Shown: positions 44,332-54,153, counted from the stretch's first letter. The stretch: DNA of 64,000 nt from Planctomycetota bacterium (GCA_019456255.1 VRUG01000016.1:26486-90485), one strand, 5' to 3'. Numbers and translations are program-made. The notes: a model not told the origin generated them from the letters alone.

Positions 44332-45204
44332 TCAGATTTTTCTAAATGCGTCTGGTAACGCCTCGGTGATATCTGAAGCAATTAAGCTTATCTGTCCGAG
44401 TTTTTCGGCGGCGATGTCCCCTGCAAGGCCATGAGTGTAAACAGCAAGTACAGCTGCATCAAAATCGGTCAATCCCTGAGCCCACAAAGCCGTCAGCACG
44501 CCGGTAAGGACATCCCCTGAACCAGCAGTTGCCATTCCGGGATTGCCAGTGGTGTTAACATAAAGTTGTCTGCCATTTGTCACCACAGTGGCGGCACCTT
44601 TTAATATTACTGTTGTATTTGTATTTAGCGATAGCATCAGGGCTTGATTTTGTCTGTCATTTGGTATGGCATCTCTAAAGAGCGCCGAGCAGAGCCTATT
44701 CATTTCGCCCTGATGAGGAGTTAGAATCAGTTCTGCTTTTAGTATTTCGGGCCAATCTTTAATTTTGCTAAGGTTGTTTATGCCGTCAGCATCTATAACG
44801 AGTTTTAGATTCTCCTGCTTTAAGAGAGTTTCAAGAATTGCTCTAAGTGAGGCGCTTATGCCCACACCTGGGCCAAACGCAAGGCAATCATTTTCGTCCA
44901 ACAGCTTTAGGATTTTGTTAATGGCCTTTGCGGAAATTTTTCCGGTTTTATCTTCGTCGAGCGGTATAGTTGTAAAGCAGGGTTCAACAGAAGCAACAAT
45001 AGGCAGAGCGCTTTTCGGTGTAGCGATTCTTACGAGTCCGGCGCCGGCTCTCAGGGCGGCGAGGCCTGCAAGTGCGGCGGCCCCTGTCATGCCTATACTG
45101 CCTGCAATAATAGCAATTTTGCCAAAGTCACCCTTGTGCGCATCGTCTGGTCGCGGTTTTAGCTTTGGGACATCTTTTACTATTTCAATATTTTCGTTAT
45201 TCAT
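44332..45204 (-). CDS. nnrD: ADP-dependent NAD(P)H-hydrate dehydratase
   Basis: 290 residues. It repairs hydrated NADH/NADPH. Seen: KGDFGKIAIIAGSIGMTGAA, GAGLVRIATP, CLAFGPGVG, VIDADGINNL, LTPHQGEMNRL and the catalytic-region GMATAGSGDVLTGV. It is the dehydratase domain only: the N-terminal NnrE epimerase that is often fused is missing and not nearby. It overlaps the end of larB by 4 nt (ATGA), so it is the last gene of the minus-strand tsaD-larB-nnrD run. Confidence 0.93.
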   Translation of the reverse strand: MNNENIEIVKDVPKLKPRPDDAHKGDFGKIAIIAGSIGMTGAAALAGLAALRAGAGLVRIATPKSALPIVASVEPCFTTIPLDEDKTGKISAKAINKILKLLDENDCLAFGPGVGISASLRAILETLLKQENLKLVIDADGINNLSKIKDWPEILKAELILTPHQGEMNRLCSALFRDAIPNDRQNQALMLSLNTNTTVILKGAATVVTNGRQLYVNTTGNPGMATAGSGDVLTGVLTALWAQGLTDFDAAVLAVYTHGLAGDIAAEKLGQISLIASDITEALPDAFRKI

Positions 45205-45968
45205 TTTTTCTGCTCGACCTTTTTGTTAATTAGCGCAGCGGTAACACCTGCTGAAAAACCATTGTCGATGTTTGTGACGGTGACCCCGGAGGCGCAGCTG
45301 TTAAGCATAGTGAGTAATGCGGCGATACCTTCGAAACAAGCGCCGTATCCGATGCTTGTTGGCACAGCAATGATAGGACAATCGACAAGTCCGCCAACAA
45401 CAGAAGCCAGTGCCCCTTCCATTCCAGCTATGACAATAATGACATTTGCGTGTTGAAACTCCTGCACATGTCCGAGTAAGCGGTGCAGCCCCGCGACCCC
45501 GACATCGCAAATCAATTTGGTTTTCTGGCCCATAATTTCGGCGGTGACTTGCGCTTCATACGCAACAGGCAAGTCGGAGGTTCCAGCGGTGACTATTGGG
45601 ATGACTGAGGCGGAAGAATTTATGGACTCTTGTTCAAGGACAATTGCGCGTGCTAATTTTTCATAGCGTATTTTTGGAAATTGGTTTGTTTTTTCCAGGG
45701 CATCGAAAACATCTTGTTCTGCGCGAGTAGCTAAGACATTTCCGCCTTTATCTGCAAGACTTTGAAAAATTTTAACAATCTGCTCGGTAGTTTTTCCGGG
45801 ACAGTAAATAACTTCAGGAAATCCCCGTCGCAGTTGCCGATGATGGTCAACATGAGCAAAGCCTAAATCTTCGTAAGGCAGATGTCGCAATTTATTGACG
45901 GCCTGGTTGACGTCCATTTCGCCGCTTTTGACCTGCTCTAAAATTTCTTTTAATTTTTCGGGTTGAAT
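45201..45968 (-). CDS. larB: LarB-like protein, nickel-pincer cofactor carboxylase family
   Basis: About 255 residues if started at ATT 45968. The first ATG (45917) would remove the conserved N-terminal helix, because the frame continues upstream as QPEKLKEILEQVKSGE. The only upstream codon near a Shine-Dalgarno (GGGAG at 45980-45976) is ATT 45968, 7 nt away; an in-frame stop precedes it. The body is an AIR-carboxylase-like fold: VTAGTSDLPVAYEA, CDVGVAGLHRLL, VIAGMEGALASVVGGL, PTSIGYGA. LarB carboxylates nicotinate adenine dinucleotide for the lactate racemase cofactor. larA, larC and larE are not present, so the role here is uncertain. Confidence 0.88.
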   Translation of the reverse strand: MQPEKLKEILEQVKSGEMDVNQAVNKLRHLPYEDLGFAHVDHHRQLRRGFPEVIYCPGKTTEQIVKIFQSLADKGGNVLATRAEQDVFDALEKTNQFPKIRYEKLARAIVLEQESINSSASVIPIVTAGTSDLPVAYEAQVTAEIMGQKTKLICDVGVAGLHRLLGHVQEFQHANVIIVIAGMEGALASVVGGLVDCPIIAVPTSIGYGACFEGIAALLTMLNSCASGVTVTNIDNGFSAGVTAALINKKVEQKK

Positions 45969-45993
45969 AATTTATCTCCCAAATATTTTTCTG

Positions 45994-47034
45994 CTATTGG
46001 CCATGTGCTTTCGGTTCTAAGGATAAGTCAGCAAAGATTCCGGCCTTGAATTTGTGATACGCCAAAGAAGCTACCATAACAGCATTATCGGTGCAATATT
46101 GTTTTGGTGCAATAAGTAATCTTTCGACGGAATCGTTATTATCGCACATTTTTTCGAGGGCGCCTCGAAGCACATTGTTGGCAGCTACTCCACCGCCGAG
46201 CAGTACGGTTTTTGCGTCGGTTTTTTCTATGGCCCGGCTGGTTTTTTTGACAAGGACGTCAACTACCGCCTGCTGGAACGATGCGGCGATGTCTGCGATT
46301 TGCTGTTTTGTCATTGAATGTACCTTGCTCTTGCCCTTCATGTCCTGGCCTTGACAATGATAGAGGACGGCGGTTTTGATGCCGCTGAAAGAAAAGTCCA
46401 GCGAATCTGGGCCAAGCAAAGAACGCGGGAAATTGACAGCACTGGGGTTTCCATCTTTGGCGATTTTTTCGATTGAAGGTCCACCCGGATAGGGGAGTTT
46501 CAAAATGGTAGCGACTTTATCGAAAGCCTCTCCGGCGGCGTCGTCAATTGTTGAGCCCAAAAGTTTGGGTTCCAGGATTGAGTGACAATCGTAGAGGCTT
46601 GTATGGCCCCCGGAAACAATCAGAGCCACAGCAGGTAATTGGAGGTTTTGCTGAGCTAACATCGCTGACTGCATATGCGCATGTATGTGGTTAATCGCAA
46701 TCAAAGGTTTGTTCCATGTAAAGCTCAGGGTTTTTGCGGCGGTAACCCCGACAATCAGTGCGACGGTCAGGCCAGGCTGATTGGCGATTGCTATTGCGTC
46801 GATGTCTGCTTTTGTGATGTCTGCTTTTTCGATAGCCTCGATGATGACCGGGCAGATGCTTTCAAGATGAGCGCGTGAGGCGATTTCGGGGACGACCCCG
46901 CCAAATTTTTCGTGCAGCTTCGCCTGAGAGGCCACTACCGAAGATTTTATAATTTCTCCATCGGTAACAACAGCCGCAGCGGTCTCGTCGCAGCTAGTTT
47001 CTATGCCCAATATGTTTATCGATTCGGCGGTCAT
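45994..47034 (-). CDS. tsaD: tRNA N6-threonylcarbamoyltransferase subunit TsaD
   Basis: 346 residues. It transfers threonylcarbamoyl to A37 of ANN-decoding tRNAs. Seen: ILGIETSCDETAAAVV, the metal site in NHIHAHMQS (His116 and His120), VALIVSGGHTSLY, TIDDAAGEAFDKVA, and LLGGGVAANNVLR. Length is typical. It lies 25 nt upstream of larB and 31 nt downstream of the DUF362 gene, so it is in the middle of a minus-strand operon. Confidence 0.96.
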   Translation of the reverse strand: MTAESINILGIETSCDETAAAVVTDGEIIKSSVVASQAKLHEKFGGVVPEIASRAHLESICPVIIEAIEKADITKADIDAIAIANQPGLTVALIVGVTAAKTLSFTWNKPLIAINHIHAHMQSAMLAQQNLQLPAVALIVSGGHTSLYDCHSILEPKLLGSTIDDAAGEAFDKVATILKLPYPGGPSIEKIAKDGNPSAVNFPRSLLGPDSLDFSFSGIKTAVLYHCQGQDMKGKSKVHSMTKQQIADIAASFQQAVVDVLVKKTSRAIEKTDAKTVLLGGGVAANNVLRGALEKMCDNNDSVERLLIAPKQYCTDNAVMVASLAYHKFKAGIFADLSLEPKAHGQ

Positions 47035-47065
47035 GACATAATATTAGCTAAACTATCGAGATATG

Positions 47066-48034
47066 TCAATCATGGGCGGATATAGCGGATTTCAAGAGTA
47101 TCCAGATTTGCCTGCAGAAACTCCTGCAAACTCTGATTGGAGAAAAGCGGATTGGTATAGGCGGCGGGAACTGGAAGTCTGTGCAGATATTATTTGCGAA
47201 GCTGTCGCCTACAACTTTTATTTTGTTTATGTCGCAGCATCCAAAGCCGATTTTTTCGGCAGTTTTGATAATGGGCATGTCGAGCGGTTCGGCATTTATC
47301 AGTTTTGAGCAGATGGTTTCACAGCTTATAGGTTCTGTTCCGGCGATGAGCCATTGCAGAGGTCTTGTTCTTCCTCTAATAGGGCCCGGGCCGTCCATGA
47401 CGTTGACGGCATCGATGATTGTCAGGGCGGGGTTTAAGAATTTATATATTTCAATCAGAAACTTACAGAATGTTTCTTCGTCTTTTCCCTTAATAAAATG
47501 CCAGGCGGCTTTTTGTTTTCCCGCGACACAGCCAAACATGTTTTTGACTGCGAATGTTGTTACAAGCTGTTGATGGGTTTTGAATTTCGGCAGGTTAATA
47601 ATTTTGTCGGCATCGAGTGCGACAGAACTTATACCAACGGTAAAATCTGCGAGTTTGCACCATTTTGGTTTATTGAGTTGTTTTAACGGGACGCCAAGTT
47701 TTTTTAATGGTTCAGTAAGCTTCAACTTTTCGGCACAGGTAAAGACATTTCCCCATGCCGGCGAATCAGCAACGAATGGTTTGGCACCGAAATCTTTTAA
47801 TAACTTTGCGACTGCGAGAATTACGGCAGGATGTGTTTGTGTAGCATGGCGGCGTGAGCGTGGTGCGATAAAATTAGGCTTAAGTAAAACCGAATCGCCG
47901 GGTTTGATGAAATTTTGCAGCCCCTGTAAAAGCTCAAATTGTCTGGTTACTGCATCGGTGATATGGTCGGAGTTGTAATCCGGGCAATTCGTCAACGCGA
48001 CAATCGGAGCGGGTGTTTGAGGTGAGTTACTCAT
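47066..48034 (-). CDS. DUF362-domain protein
   Basis: 322 residues. The DUF362 signature is LKPNFIAPRSRRHATQTHP, then FVADSPAW, INLPKFKTHQQLVTTFAVKN, and TIIDAVNVMDGPGPIRGRT. The family is often linked to iron-sulfur or cofactor-related proteins, but its function is not established. No ferredoxin-type CxxCxxC motif is visible here; Cys residues are scattered. The start overlaps the upstream lipoprotein gene by 8 nt. Confidence 0.8.
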   Translation of the reverse strand: MSNSPQTPAPIVALTNCPDYNSDHITDAVTRQFELLQGLQNFIKPGDSVLLKPNFIAPRSRRHATQTHPAVILAVAKLLKDFGAKPFVADSPAWGNVFTCAEKLKLTEPLKKLGVPLKQLNKPKWCKLADFTVGISSVALDADKIINLPKFKTHQQLVTTFAVKNMFGCVAGKQKAAWHFIKGKDEETFCKFLIEIYKFLNPALTIIDAVNVMDGPGPIRGRTRPLQWLIAGTEPISCETICSKLINAEPLDMPIIKTAEKIGFGCCDINKIKVVGDSFANNICTDFQFPPPIPIRFSPIRVCRSFCRQIWILLKSAISAHD

Positions 48035-48824
48035 TTATTTTGGTGCAGACAATTAGATAAATTCGAACGGTTTCTCTTGGTTTATCTTTGCTAAAGAATA
48101 AGCTGCTAAGTGTTATTCGGTACTTTTCGTATTTTTCAGGCCCGAGAAGGACAAAGTCACCATCGCTCATATCCAAATTAAAGGCCATGCCATCAAAAAA
48201 GATTTCGCCTTTCCTTCTGCTTCTTTTTGTTTTTGAGGCAAACTTCGTGCGAGGCGGACTATAAACAGGTTCAATTTTGACTTGGCATGTTCCTCTCTGG
48301 TTGCCGATATTGCGAGCATTTAGTCTCAGTACAACTGAGCCCGGACCTATGTCTGTCCCTTCCATAACTCCTTCGTTAGAGACGTAAAAAATGGTTTGTC
48401 TGTCATATAGCATTTTGATTGGCAGGTTTTCTGACTGGTCAACAGGTATTATCAGCGTGCTGGTTTTTAGTTTTTTTCCATTTGCGACAATCAACAATTC
48501 TCTGATGTCATCCCAGACCGGCAACTGGCCGAACCTTGCTATAAATGAATTGGCTTTAAACACATTTGCGTTGTCAAACTGTATTTGTCTTTCCTGCAGC
48601 CTTGTCCAAATCTGGTCAAGTATATCAATATTCATCGCAGGTATATCTATGATATGAACATCAAAAGCTATTGTCTTAAAAGCAGGTATAGGAGACGGGC
48701 CTAATATCGGTGCAAGGTCGCCGATTTTCAGACCTTCCCAGATAGGTTTTTCCTGTTGCTGGCCACAACCAGTAAGTGCTGCGGTCAGGATTGTTATGAC
48801 AAGTATTTGAAAAACACGAAACAT
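48027..48824 (-). CDS. Lipoprotein of unknown function
   Basis: 265 residues. Lipobox TAALTGC with Cys20. The rest is a mixed alpha/beta domain (IAFDVHIIDIPAMNIDILDQ), a secretin-like or pilotin-like region at about 85-130 of uncertain meaning, and a basic segment KTKRSRRKGEIFFDG. I do not recognise the family. It overlaps the DUF362 gene by 8 nt and follows the DUF4954 gene by 58 nt, so it probably belongs to the same operon. Confidence 0.7.
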   Translation of the reverse strand: MFRVFQILVITILTAALTGCGQQQEKPIWEGLKIGDLAPILGPSPIPAFKTIAFDVHIIDIPAMNIDILDQIWTRLQERQIQFDNANVFKANSFIARFGQLPVWDDIRELLIVANGKKLKTSTLIIPVDQSENLPIKMLYDRQTIFYVSNEGVMEGTDIGPGSVVLRLNARNIGNQRGTCQVKIEPVYSPPRTKFASKTKRSRRKGEIFFDGMAFNLDMSDGDFVLLGPEKYEKYRITLSSLFFSKDKPRETVRIYLIVCTKINE

Positions 48825-48882
48825 AACAACAAATTAACTCCTAAATAAAAAGTGACAAACAGATAGTGACCGGTTTTATTGT

Positions 48883-50880
48883 TTAGCCGATTTTACGCAG
48901 TTTCTCGACAAGCTGGGTTGTGGCTTTTTTCTTTTCTTTTAGCTGACTTTTTAATTCATTTATAATATCACTATCCTCGGGAGTCGCCCTTACCTCTTTG
49001 AAATCGAGATTTTTCTCATTATCGCCGCCATCAACGCCGTATCCGACCCGATATTCTGGTGCAAATTCGGCTTTTGCGTCATTGACAAGCAGTGTATTAC
49101 GCTTTTCAGCGGCGTTTATACCGTCTTCGATGATTTTAATTACGTCCTGGTTTGTGAACTGTTCGATTGTTTTATTCAGCTGTTGCCCCACGATGGTAAC
49201 CGTCCATGCCAATTGATGATTCTTGAAATTGTCATGAATTTTATTAAGCCTTGAAGCAAGCTGGGTAAGTGAACTAATACTGTCAGCTTCTACATCATTC
49301 AAAAGTTCATTAATCACAGACTGCGGCGCAATAAGTCCCGCTAAATCGAGCCACCTTCCTTCACCCTTGTCGGTGTTGGAAGTTAAAATTTTATGAATAT
49401 CAGCAATGCTCTTGAAACCCTCTTCCTGCAAGGCCTGAGTAATAATGTCGCCGAGATATTGATTTATGGCGGTCTGATAAAAATCGATACCATTTTCAAG
49501 TGCCGACTGTTTTATTTTCAAGCCCTGATAATGGTAAAGCTGACAATCGGGTTCGGCTTTTTGTTTTAACTGTTGGAGTATTTCTACGCCGTTAATTATT
49601 TTTGAAACAGAGTATGGATTTAAGAGCGAGAAATTTATCAGGTCAAGATTATTGCCGCCTTTGCGTGTATCACGTTTTGGCCATTTGCAGGCATCTCTTA
49701 TGATGCCGATGCTTTGCAAATTAACAGCAGGGGTGATAAAACTTTTGCCCTGCTTTTCGATTAGATATGAAAACGGCATGTTGGAGGTGTCAGATTTTGT
49801 ATAGTGTCTTCCCTTGATGAGTGTAAAAGCGCCGACTTTTGCAGGCCAGCAGATATATGCATCCGATGCAGCTTTTACACCACGTTCGAGAATGCCCTGA
49901 TGTACGGCGCCGAGTTTATACATATGGTTTGATTGATTAAATCCACTGCCTGCATTGAAGAATGAGCACATCGCAGCAATTAACAGTGTTGACTTGTGAT
50001 GTGTGGCGGTGAATGGCCCGGCAAAAACCGAGCATGCTTCGCCATGTATCGCTTCACAGTTTGCAAACAGCAGGCAGTCCTGGGCAGAAAACTGGTTTGC
50101 AACTAATGCGGCTTGGCCTACGAAGCAATTTTTTATTATGGCGTTTTGAGTAATTTTCGAACCGGTAGAAAATATAAAATTTTCGCCGCAAACACCTGTT
50201 CCCACAAAGCATGGGTCCTTGGTGCAACTGTTTATGGTTCCGTTTTTCAGAGCAGCTGCACCTTCGATAACAGCTGCGGGTCCGACTTTTATGTTTTTCA
50301 AAGTACCGCAATTAATAATTTTAGCGCCTTTGCCGACAGTGCCTACAGTGGTAGTAACAGAAAGTACATAATCGGCAATCAACTTTTCGAGTTTTTCAAT
50401 AACTATTTTATTGTGCCTGTAGAGGGCAAGAATATAAGCTATATTTGAAGAGAGATGATCATAAATCGGCACTTCTCTTCCTCCGGCTTCGTTTATAACT
50501 ACAGCTTTGCTGCCATTGCCGAAAGAGGTTTTTTGCTCGACGGCAAGCAATGCGATGTTGTCAATTATTACATCGTCTTCAATATCGTAATTCGCGATAT
50601 AGTTTTTTACATTGTTAATGTAGACATTGTCGCCGACGTTGCAATTATGAAGCATGGCATTGTAGATTCCAGCTTTTCTCTCTAAACCAGCAAACATGGT
50701 GATAAATCTATCCATCTTTCCGATGGAGACAGAACCGGAGAAATGTGTATTTCTCACTCGCGAGGGGTCGAAAGGGGCGGCAACTTTGATTTGGTTGAAG
50801 TCAATGGCGGTACACCCCTGAGCTATCAGTGTTTTTACCTGACTTTCTGTTAGTAACTGGTACGATTTTTCGCCTGCCAT
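48883..50880 (-). CDS. DUF4954 family protein, left-handed beta-helix
   Basis: 665 residues from ATG 50880; AAGGAG is 8 nt upstream, while an in-frame GTG 6 nt earlier is too close to it. The middle holds many hexapeptide-like repeats (VGDNVYINNVKNYIANYDIEDDVIIDNI, GPAAVIEGAAALKNGTI), which give a left-handed beta-helix as in acyl- and nucleotidyl-transferases. Conserved DUF4954 stretches include CSVFAGPFTATHHKSTLLIA and MPFSYLIEKQGKSF. A helical C-terminal ~230 residues ends in a coiled coil. The family occurs in Bacteroidetes and planctomycetes; its reaction is unknown. An acyltransferase-like role is only inferred. Confidence 0.82.
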   Translation of the reverse strand: MAGEKSYQLLTESQVKTLIAQGCTAIDFNQIKVAAPFDPSRVRNTHFSGSVSIGKMDRFITMFAGLERKAGIYNAMLHNCNVGDNVYINNVKNYIANYDIEDDVIIDNIALLAVEQKTSFGNGSKAVVINEAGGREVPIYDHLSSNIAYILALYRHNKIVIEKLEKLIADYVLSVTTTVGTVGKGAKIINCGTLKNIKVGPAAVIEGAAALKNGTINSCTKDPCFVGTGVCGENFIFSTGSKITQNAIIKNCFVGQAALVANQFSAQDCLLFANCEAIHGEACSVFAGPFTATHHKSTLLIAAMCSFFNAGSGFNQSNHMYKLGAVHQGILERGVKAASDAYICWPAKVGAFTLIKGRHYTKSDTSNMPFSYLIEKQGKSFITPAVNLQSIGIIRDACKWPKRDTRKGGNNLDLINFSLLNPYSVSKIINGVEILQQLKQKAEPDCQLYHYQGLKIKQSALENGIDFYQTAINQYLGDIITQALQEEGFKSIADIHKILTSNTDKGEGRWLDLAGLIAPQSVINELLNDVEADSISSLTQLASRLNKIHDNFKNHQLAWTVTIVGQQLNKTIEQFTNQDVIKIIEDGINAAEKRNTLLVNDAKAEFAPEYRVGYGVDGGDNEKNLDFKEVRATPEDSDIINELKSQLKEKKKATTQLVEKLRKIG

Positions 50881-51023
50881 AGGCACAACTCCTTAATTAC
50901 AGCCATATATCACTTTACATTTGTATCGGACAATTTGCAAATATCAATTCAAATATTGTTTTGTTTTAAAATAGCCTCAGCAGAGACGTTGAAGTGACAA
51001 AAAACAGAATAATTAGTGATAAT

Positions 51024-52886
51024 TCAGACCGTTGGCAAAGTGACGACAAACTTACTTCCTTTTCCGAGTTCAGATTCAACCCTTATTGAGCCATTATGCC
51101 TGTCAAGAATTCTTGAGACAATTGTCAGCCCGAGTCCTTCACCGGTGACCTGTCCTGCTGGATCTAGTCTATGGAAGATTTCGAATATTTTTTCTTTATA
51201 GTCCGGTGCAATACCGAGTCCATTATCGGCCACAGTGTAGATAGCCATTTTGTCTTTTATCTGGCCTGTAACATGCACTTTTGGTTTTCTGGTTTCATCA
51301 ATGTATTTTATTGCGTTATCGATAAGGTTACTAAATATCTGTCCAATTTGAGTTGCGTCACCTTGGCAAGGCGGCAAGTTGTCACAAACCACAGATGCCT
51401 TATTTTTTTCAATCTGGAATTTTATTGAGCCAATAATATTATCAATGACGCGATTCATATCGAGCTGTTCCACCTCAACCTCGATGGTACCTGCTCTTGA
51501 GACCTGGAGCAAACCATCAAGAAGCATTTGCATTTTGTCTGCCCCCAACTGAATGAAGCTGATAGATTGTGGTATATCTTCATTAATTAGCGTTTCAATT
51601 TCGTGCTTCAATGTGTCCTCGACGGCATTCTCCTGCAGGAGTTTTTCAAGTGTTGTACAGCTACTGGCAAGTTCATCGCTGAAACCTTTAATATTAATTA
51701 GCGGTGTTTTCAGGTCATGTGAGGCGGCATAAACAATGCTCTTTAATTCTTTGTTTTTCACTTCCAGGGTTTTCAGTAATTGCTTTTGTTTTTTTTCGGC
51801 TTTTGTTTTTTCAGTAATATCGCGGAATATCATCACGACACCGAGCAGATTTCCCTGGTCGTCCACAATTGGGGCACCGCTGTCATCAATCGGGTATTTT
51901 TCTCCATCTTTTGAGATAAGTACGGTGTGGTTTGCAAGTCCAATAACTTTTTTCTCTCTGATGATACGGTTGACGGGATTTTCCGCTGGTTTTCCGGTTT
52001 CACTATTAATAATATTAAAAATATTTCTGATGAATTTTCCCTTCGCATAGTATGGTTTCCATCCGGTCAGGAATGTTGCAACGGGATTTAAATATGTCAC
52101 TATACCCTCCGGGTCGGTGATGATAACGGCATCACCCATGCTTTCCATAGTAGTAGAGAGCCATTTTTCATTTTGCTGTGCGAGTAGCTTTGCGTCCTGT
52201 ATTTCGAGGAAATCGAGCGATCGCTGTCTATCGAATCGATGTATAACAACAGCTATAATCATCGCTAAAATCAGGCATGTAACAATCAGTCCAAACTGTA
52301 TAGTTTTGAAAACATTAAGGTCCCTTGCCATAACTACTAATTGCACTCTGGTTTCAACATCATCAGCCACTCGTATCAAATCGGCAAATACAGTGTCGAA
52401 CTTCTGGTCAAGCTGGCTTCCGGTCTTTCCCCCGTTTTGCATGGCATATCTCTGCTCGCCTATTTCTCTAAACTGTTTTATCTTTTGCCTTACCTGTTCG
52501 ACCTGGGCTCTAAGCTGAGGGTCTTTTAACGCAATGAAGGTTCCTTCGATGCTTTTCCCGCCCTTTAGCATGGCCTGGGCATACCAATCAGCTTCGTCAA
52601 GGTGTCTCCATACTTCAGTAATATCGACAGATCTGTCTCCGGTGATAACTTCTTCGAACCATAGATGCGAGGTGGATGCTTCGAGTTTTATTTCCATAGC
52701 GGCATCTACGAGAGGGGCATATTTAGCAGCCATTCTGTTGGCAGTGAAAAGTGAATAGGCTATTGTTACAACAACGAGAAGTGTCACAAAACCTATTAAT
52801 AAATAGACCTTATAGGGGATTGGAAGCTCTTTAGCATCGTTTTCTCTCCCAGCCCCGGCCTTTACAGAAAAAATTGAAAGACACAT
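51024..52886 (-). CDS. Membrane PAS-domain histidine kinase
   Basis: 620 residues, AAGGAGAG before the ATG. Two membrane segments (about 28-47 and 197-218) bracket a helical periplasmic sensor resembling CHASE3 or four-helix-bundle modules. Then a PAS domain (about 240-360; DAVIITDPEGIVTYLNPVA), a coiled coil, HisKA with His390 in YAASHDLKTPLINIKGF, and HATPase_c (DNAIKYI, ADNGLGIAPD, GEGLGLTIV). It autophosphorylates on His390 and would pass phosphate to an unlinked regulator; no receiver gene adjoins it. The HisKA resembles phytochrome-like, Rcp1-partnered kinases. Confidence 0.9.
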   Translation of the reverse strand: MCLSIFSVKAGAGRENDAKELPIPYKVYLLIGFVTLLVVVTIAYSLFTANRMAAKYAPLVDAAMEIKLEASTSHLWFEEVITGDRSVDITEVWRHLDEADWYAQAMLKGGKSIEGTFIALKDPQLRAQVEQVRQKIKQFREIGEQRYAMQNGGKTGSQLDQKFDTVFADLIRVADDVETRVQLVVMARDLNVFKTIQFGLIVTCLILAMIIAVVIHRFDRQRSLDFLEIQDAKLLAQQNEKWLSTTMESMGDAVIITDPEGIVTYLNPVATFLTGWKPYYAKGKFIRNIFNIINSETGKPAENPVNRIIREKKVIGLANHTVLISKDGEKYPIDDSGAPIVDDQGNLLGVVMIFRDITEKTKAEKKQKQLLKTLEVKNKELKSIVYAASHDLKTPLINIKGFSDELASSCTTLEKLLQENAVEDTLKHEIETLINEDIPQSISFIQLGADKMQMLLDGLLQVSRAGTIEVEVEQLDMNRVIDNIIGSIKFQIEKNKASVVCDNLPPCQGDATQIGQIFSNLIDNAIKYIDETRKPKVHVTGQIKDKMAIYTVADNGLGIAPDYKEKIFEIFHRLDPAGQVTGEGLGLTIVSRILDRHNGSIRVESELGKGSKFVVTLPTV

Positions 52887-53205
52887 TCGGGCTCTCCTTG
52901 TTTTTATAACTATCTCCCGTACAAACGCGATTATAAAACCATATTGCTATAAATCAACATCTAATTTCAAATATTTTTAGTATAATTATCCTCCTATTAG
53001 AAAAATAAGGTGCAATATTGCATATAAGCTGCCATTTCTTTGCTCCTGTAACAATTCACTTAAAATTATCTTGCAAAACTGTTTAAATCTTTGCAAAATC
53101 TTTAAGCTTCGCCAGTTGTAAAATAGCGATAGGCATAAAACAGTTTGAGTTTTTTAGAAGCGGTAAGGGAATTTGAAATGTTCTTTAGATGGAGAGAGCT
53201 AAGTT
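52887..53205. other. Divergent AT-rich intergenic region
   Basis: It separates the PAS kinase (minus) and the esterase gene (plus). AT-rich, with TTGCAAAA repeated at 53082-53089 and 53093-53100, and ATAATTATCCTCCTATTA near 52982. Promoters are expected for both genes, but none stands out clearly. No ORF is supported. Confidence 0.4.
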
Positions 53206-54153
53206 ATGCGTAGTAGAAATGTAATCTGGGTGTCTATTCTTTTCTTTTTGTTCATTTCCGGATGCAACGATAAAAAGAAACGAGCCCAATTTGATGAGAT
53301 GCGGTTGATAACAAAGTCAACGGTCAGTGTTGAGACGACCGCTGATGGCAATCGATATTATCTTTATAAGGATGTCAGCTACCTTAGTTTGGATAGGCCC
53401 GAAAAGATGGACATTTACATTCCCTTTGGAAAGCCTGACAAGGACAGTGGTTTTGCTGCGGTGATAGCTATTCATGGCGGCGGTTGGCGTGAAGGTCATA
53501 AGTCCCGTTTAATAAACAGAACCTGTGCCGAAGCAATTGTAGAAAAGGGTTATGCGGTATTTTGTCCTGATTACCTGTTGAACACAAACGATAAGATGGC
53601 CTGGCCTGTAAATATTTATGACTGCAAGACAGCGGTGCGTTATGTAAGAAAAGTTTCCCGCTTTTATAATATCGACCCGCAACGAATCGGTGTTATGGGC
53701 AATTCAGCTGGTGGACATCTGGCGCTTTTGGCTGGTTTTTCAGGTGATAATAAAAAGCTGGATTCCGGCGGACTGTATAAAGATCATTCATCTCAGGTCA
53801 AATGCATTGTTAATATATATGGTGTACCTGATGTTCGCGAGTGGGGCAGTGATGCTTTTGTCAAGGACCCGTCAAGTAAAGGCAGTGGAGAGATTCTTGC
53901 TCTGGCGTCTCCGGTGACACATTTAAGTAAGGACAGTCCACCGGTATTAACAATTCATGGTGATAAAGATGCGCTTGTTCCGCTTAAATTATCGAAAGAT
54001 TTGGCGAAGCAATTATCAGCTAATAATGTAGAGCATGAATTTGTAGTGGTTCGCGGCGGAGCACATGCATTTACGTTATATCCAGACATATTAAACAGTC
54101 TTACAGATTTGAGGTCTCATGTGATTAAATTTCTGGATAAACATTTGAAATAA
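53206..54153 (+). CDS. Lipoprotein alpha/beta-hydrolase (BD-FAE/esterase-like)
   Basis: 315 residues. Signal with lipobox FLFISGC (Cys20), so it is anchored in the envelope. Alpha/beta-hydrolase of the carboxylesterase-like group: oxyanion motif HGGGWREG (90-97), nucleophile Ser167 in GNSAGGHLAL, Asp255 in HGDKDALVPL, and His287 in GGAHAF. The full triad is intact. Related enzymes deacetylate or de-feruloylate plant polysaccharides, which suits a heterotrophic planctomycete; the substrate is inferred only. GGAGAGAG precedes the start. Confidence 0.85.
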   Translation: MRSRNVIWVSILFFLFISGCNDKKKRAQFDEMRLITKSTVSVETTADGNRYYLYKDVSYLSLDRPEKMDIYIPFGKPDKDSGFAAVIAIHGGGWREGHKSRLINRTCAEAIVEKGYAVFCPDYLLNTNDKMAWPVNIYDCKTAVRYVRKVSRFYNIDPQRIGVMGNSAGGHLALLAGFSGDNKKLDSGGLYKDHSSQVKCIVNIYGVPDVREWGSDAFVKDPSSKGSGEILALASPVTHLSKDSPPVLTIHGDKDALVPLKLSKDLAKQLSANNVEHEFVVVRGGAHAFTLYPDILNSLTDLRSHVIKFLDKHLK

